A stretch of DNA of 64,000 bases from Maridesulfovibrio frigidus DSM 17176 (GTDB lineage: Bacteria; Desulfobacterota; Desulfovibrionia; Desulfovibrionales; Desulfovibrionaceae): assembly GCF_000711735.1 (NCBI RefSeq), contig NZ_JONL01000003.1, forward strand, positions 124,001 through 188,000. The letters are read 5' to 3'. The notes under the pieces are model-generated. The model had not been told where the DNA came from. It was given only the letters and a program-made list of their open reading frames with translations, and ran no database searches. Both the position numbers and the translations under genes were made by a program. The first letter of the stretch is position 1; every line of letters begins with the position of its first letter. Shown here piece by piece: positions 61,911-64,000 of the stretch.

Positions 61911-62447
61911 CTAACTAGCACTCAATATAAAGTTTGCGGCATCGATCAAGTCGTCGGCGATGTATGCGGCTTTGCCGGTACACTTGGGTTCTTCGGTAAG
62001 TCCTTTACCTGTGCGGACGAGGATTGAGCTGGCTCCTTTGGCGAGGCCTAGTTCTATGTCACATAGCTTGTCGCCTATTACGTAGCATTGTGTGGGATCT
62101 AAACTAAATTCTGCTATGGCATTGTCAAACATTTCAGTCGCGGGCTTGCGGCAATTGCACGCTTGATCTGGGGCGTGCGGGCAGTGATAGATTGCATCAA
62201 ACTTGACGCCGCTTTTTGAGAGTAGATCTTCCATTCTGGCATTCACACTATTCATGTCAGCCACAGAATAATATCCTCTTCCTATGCCTGATTGGTTGGT
62301 CACGACAATAAGACCAAACCCGGCTTTACTCATTATTTCTAGCCCTTTTTCTGCGTTTGGTAGAATTTCAACTCTCTCGGGATCACTGAGGTAGTGCTTG
62401 TCTATGATGATTGTTCCGTCGCGGTCCAGAAGGATGTATTTTTCCAT
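61911..62447 (-). CDS. gmhB: D-glycero-beta-D-manno-heptose-1,7-bisphosphate 7-phosphatase GmhB
   Basis: 178 residues from ATG 62447; ATG 62459 is in frame but no ribosome site distinguishes them. HAD phosphatase: LLDRDGTIIID at the start (nucleophile Asp), VTNQSGIGRGYYS, the Zn-type CPHAPDQACNCRKP typical of GmhB, and IGDKLCDIELG. It removes the C7 phosphate in ADP-heptose synthesis for LPS. A GT9-type transferase occurs at 26.6 kb. Confidence 0.9.
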   Translation of the reverse strand: MEKYILLDRDGTIIIDKHYLSDPERVEILPNAEKGLEIMSKAGFGLIVVTNQSGIGRGYYSVADMNSVNARMEDLLSKSGVKFDAIYHCPHAPDQACNCRKPATEMFDNAIAEFSLDPTQCYVIGDKLCDIELGLAKGASSILVRTGKGLTEEPKCTGKAAYIADDLIDAANFILSAS

Positions 62448-62462
62448 AAGTGTACCCATAAG

Positions 62463-62512
62463 AAAAGCTCAAGCCTTTAGCAGTATTAGTGCTTTGAGAC
62501 TTGAGCTTTTTT
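62463..62512 (-). terminator. Terminator-like hairpin between the TPR gene and gmhB
   Basis: AAAAGCTCAAG (62463-62473) with CTTGAGCTTTT (62500-62510), perfect 11-bp stem; the inner part holds a smaller AGCA/TGCT stem. On the - strand it ends in TTTTCTT, about 70 bp after the TPR stop, and directly abuts the gmhB start, so gmhB would need its own promoter or readthrough. Confidence 0.75.
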
Positions 62513-62578
62513 AATTTTATTATCAAATGTCGGCTTGTTAAAATGAAACAGGCAGAACATTCTTTGATTGATAAATTG

Positions 62579-63382
62579 CTACATGCCAATTTTTTTATTG
62601 GCAAATTTGAGCATTTTTTCAGCTTCAGAAAAGCTTGGATTAATTTTAATTGCTTTTGTCGCTGCGTCTGCCATTTTATCCCACTGCTTCCAATCATAGT
62701 ATAAACGACCGCAGTTAAAGTAGAGATATTCATCTTTATCATTTAACTTCAGGGCCTTGAGATAGTACTTTTCTGCGGTTGCAAAATCTTTCATTTTACG
62801 CAGAACAATACCGATACGATTATACAAGAATATCGCATTAGGATCATTAGCTAGTGCTTCTTCAAGGTAGCCAAGAGCATCTTCATAGAGTCCTGCCTTG
62901 ATGAATTTATCCGCAACTTCGGCTCGTAGTTCCGTGTCATCCTTAAATTCGCTGATAAGCTGGTTGAAAAGAATGTTAGCTTCAGGAATGTCACCCTTTT
63001 CTATAAGCTCTTGCCCTTGTGTCAGCAGTGTTTGCTTTCTGGCACCCATTGCTTTCAGAAGGCCTTGAGCGTTATTGCTGACTTTTTCCTGCAACTCTTT
63101 TAAGAGCTCGCGCAGGACTGACATGAGGACCTTTTCTTCACCATGTGTATAGTTGATGATCAGCGGGTAGTCTTCACGCAGTTTTTTATCGCTATTAAGG
63201 ATGTGCACTGCGCTATCAAGTAATTCTTGAAACTCTTCTCTTTCTGCTTTCATCAAAGAGCCGCGAAGCATCGCAACAACTGCATCATACACAGCCTGAA
63301 CAGCAGGCATAGCCTTTTGCTGTTTTAAAAGGCTTGATACTCCAGCTAACTTTTTCCGGGCGTTTGTAAGTTCACCTGACAT
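62579..63382 (-). CDS. TPR protein
   Basis: 267 residues, soluble, all helical. Residues 1-100 are helical with heptad-like leucines (SLLKQQKAMPAVQAVYDAVV); residues 110-265 hold about four TPR units (EANILFNQLISEFKDD, YEDALGYLEEALANDP, FATAEKYYLKALKLND, WDKMADAATKAIKINP). It has no VQPLNE module and so is distinct from the two TPR paralogues elsewhere. It lies 32 bp after carA and could be in its operon. Partner unknown. Confidence 0.8.
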   Translation of the reverse strand: MSGELTNARKKLAGVSSLLKQQKAMPAVQAVYDAVVAMLRGSLMKAEREEFQELLDSAVHILNSDKKLREDYPLIINYTHGEEKVLMSVLRELLKELQEKVSNNAQGLLKAMGARKQTLLTQGQELIEKGDIPEANILFNQLISEFKDDTELRAEVADKFIKAGLYEDALGYLEEALANDPNAIFLYNRIGIVLRKMKDFATAEKYYLKALKLNDKDEYLYFNCGRLYYDWKQWDKMADAATKAIKINPSFSEAEKMLKFANKKIGM

Positions 63383-63414
63383 ATTTTTCTCCGCTTTTAT
63401 AATTTAGGAGAGAG

Positions 63415-64000
63415 CTATTTACCGAGAGCATCTTTTACCAGATTACGGAATCTGGAGAAGAAGTATTCACTATCACGTGGACCGGGAGCTGCTTCCGGAT
63501 GAAATTGTATTGCGATAATTGGTTTGGATTTATGAGCAAATCCTTCCAACGTTTCATCGTTAAGATTTTTATGTGTCATCATAAGATCGGAACACTCAGA
63601 AATGTCAACGCAAAAACCATGATTCTGTGAAGAAATTTCGATTTTATTTGATTCCAAGTCTAGTACAGGCTGGTTACAACCGTGATGCCCAAATTTAAGC
63701 TTGAAAGTTTTACCGCCAAGCGCGAGCCCGAGGAGCTGGTGTCCGAGACAGATTCCTGCTGTCGGAAGGTCCTGACAAAGAGCACGTGCAGTTTTAACTG
63801 CATGATCAAGGACTGCTGGATCGCCGGGGCCGTTGGAAAGAAATACAGCGTCGGGACCTAGGTCGCGAATCTGCTTTTCACTGTAGCTTGAAGGGACACA
63901 TAGGATTTGAAAACCCTGATCAGCTAAAAGGCGTATAATATTCCATTTAACACCGTAGTCGATGAGTACAAGCTTAGGTGTGTTATCGTTCCACTTATAG
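63415..64000 (-). CDS. carA: Carbamoyl-phosphate synthase small subunit (partial, 3' part)
   Basis: The frame stays open from the stop at 63415 to the window edge, about 195 codons, and the start lies beyond 64000. The glutamine amidotransferase domain is intact: [28 protein letters not shown], the nucleophilic Cys in [16 protein letters not shown], the [13 protein letters not shown] segment, and the catalytic His in [13 protein letters not shown]. It supplies ammonia to CarB for carbamoyl phosphate (arginine and pyrimidines). [13 protein letters not shown] has H and C where GHRGGNHPV is usual, a minor difference. Confidence 0.9.
   Translation of the reverse strand, partial: YKWNDNTPKLVLIDYGVKWNIIRLLADQGFQILCVPSSYSEKQIRDLGPDAVFLSNGPGDPAVLDHAVKTARALCQDLPTAGICLGHQLLGLALGGKTFKLKFGHHGCNQPVLDLESNKIEISSQNHGFCVDISECSDLMMTHKNLNDETLEGFAHKSKPIIAIQFHPEAAPGPRDSEYFFSRFRNLVKDALGK

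Noticed and set aside
1-64000. tRNA, rRNA, CRISPR array, prophage or insertion sequence
   Set aside because: None recognised on either strand; a tRNAscan-type search was not possible, so a single tRNA cannot be fully excluded.

Overview
The window looks like chromosome of a sulfate-reducing deltaproteobacterium of the Desulfovibrio/Maridesulfovibrio type. This is inferred from gene content: a CbiK-type cobaltochelatase, an ASKHA/ferredoxin corrinoid-activator-like protein, a TIGR03960-type B12-binding radical SAM protein, an OFA-family carboxylate transporter beside acetyl-CoA synthetase, PilZ proteins, a yicC-remA-gmk-pyrF block, and perfect -24/-12 (sigma-54) promoters. Base composition is moderately AT-rich and even. 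I see no rRNA, tRNA, CRISPR array, prophage or transposase; this is mostly core and housekeeping chromosome.

Layout. 0-9.5 kb, mostly + strand: a large exported TPR protein, a Memo-like protein, a hydantoinase/oxoprolinase-family protein with a small partner, then bioD-bioA-bioB. 9.7-17 kb, - strand: a TPR/PilZ pair and a complete oligopeptide/dipeptide ABC importer (oppA, then oppBCDF). 17-26 kb: an I42-like lipoprotein, the TIGR03960 radical SAM protein, an Sm-like small protein, an OFA transporter, nitroreductase plus pirin, and acs. 26-32 kb: a family 9 glycosyltransferase, two small helical proteins that may relate to flagella, a membrane PilZ-like protein, a YprB-like nuclease and a methyltransferase-like protein. 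32-41 kb, + strand: a DEAD-box helicase with eroded motifs, mtaB, yicC-remA-gmk-pyrF, a TPR paralogue of the 10.4-11.1 kb gene, and recJ. 41-50 kb, - strand: a CRP-like regulator; a run cbiK, ASKHA protein, Rsm22-like, lipB, lipA; and a three-gene signalling operon (receiver, HPt, CheA without its phospho-histidine). 50-64 kb: a TrmH-like methylase, a GT2 glycosyltransferase, tsaC, a benzoylformate-decarboxylase-like enzyme, a Nudix hydrolase, glgA-small Cys protein-glgB, pdxA, gmhB, a TPR protein and the 3' part of carA.

The most interesting signal is a pair of almost identical small transcription units at about 53.72-53.83 kb and 55.88-55.99 kb. Each has a perfect sigma-54 promoter, about 75-80 nt without a usable ORF, and a strong intrinsic terminator. 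The predicted 5' ends share a pyrimidine-rich stretch resembling the anti-Shine-Dalgarno end of 16S rRNA. They look like redundant sigma-54-dependent small RNAs, comparable in architecture (not sequence) to the Vibrio Qrr RNAs.

Secondary points of interest are a split chemotaxis-type kinase whose phospho-histidine sits on a separate HPt protein; a structured intergenic repeat family downstream of glgB and gmhB with compensatory stem changes; a helicase that has lost motif VI arginines; and an uncharacterised N-terminal module shared by two TPR proteins. Functional pairings across the window include TsaC plus MtaB (t6A then ms2t6A on tRNA), LipB plus LipA (lipoate), and GlgA plus GlgB (glycogen).
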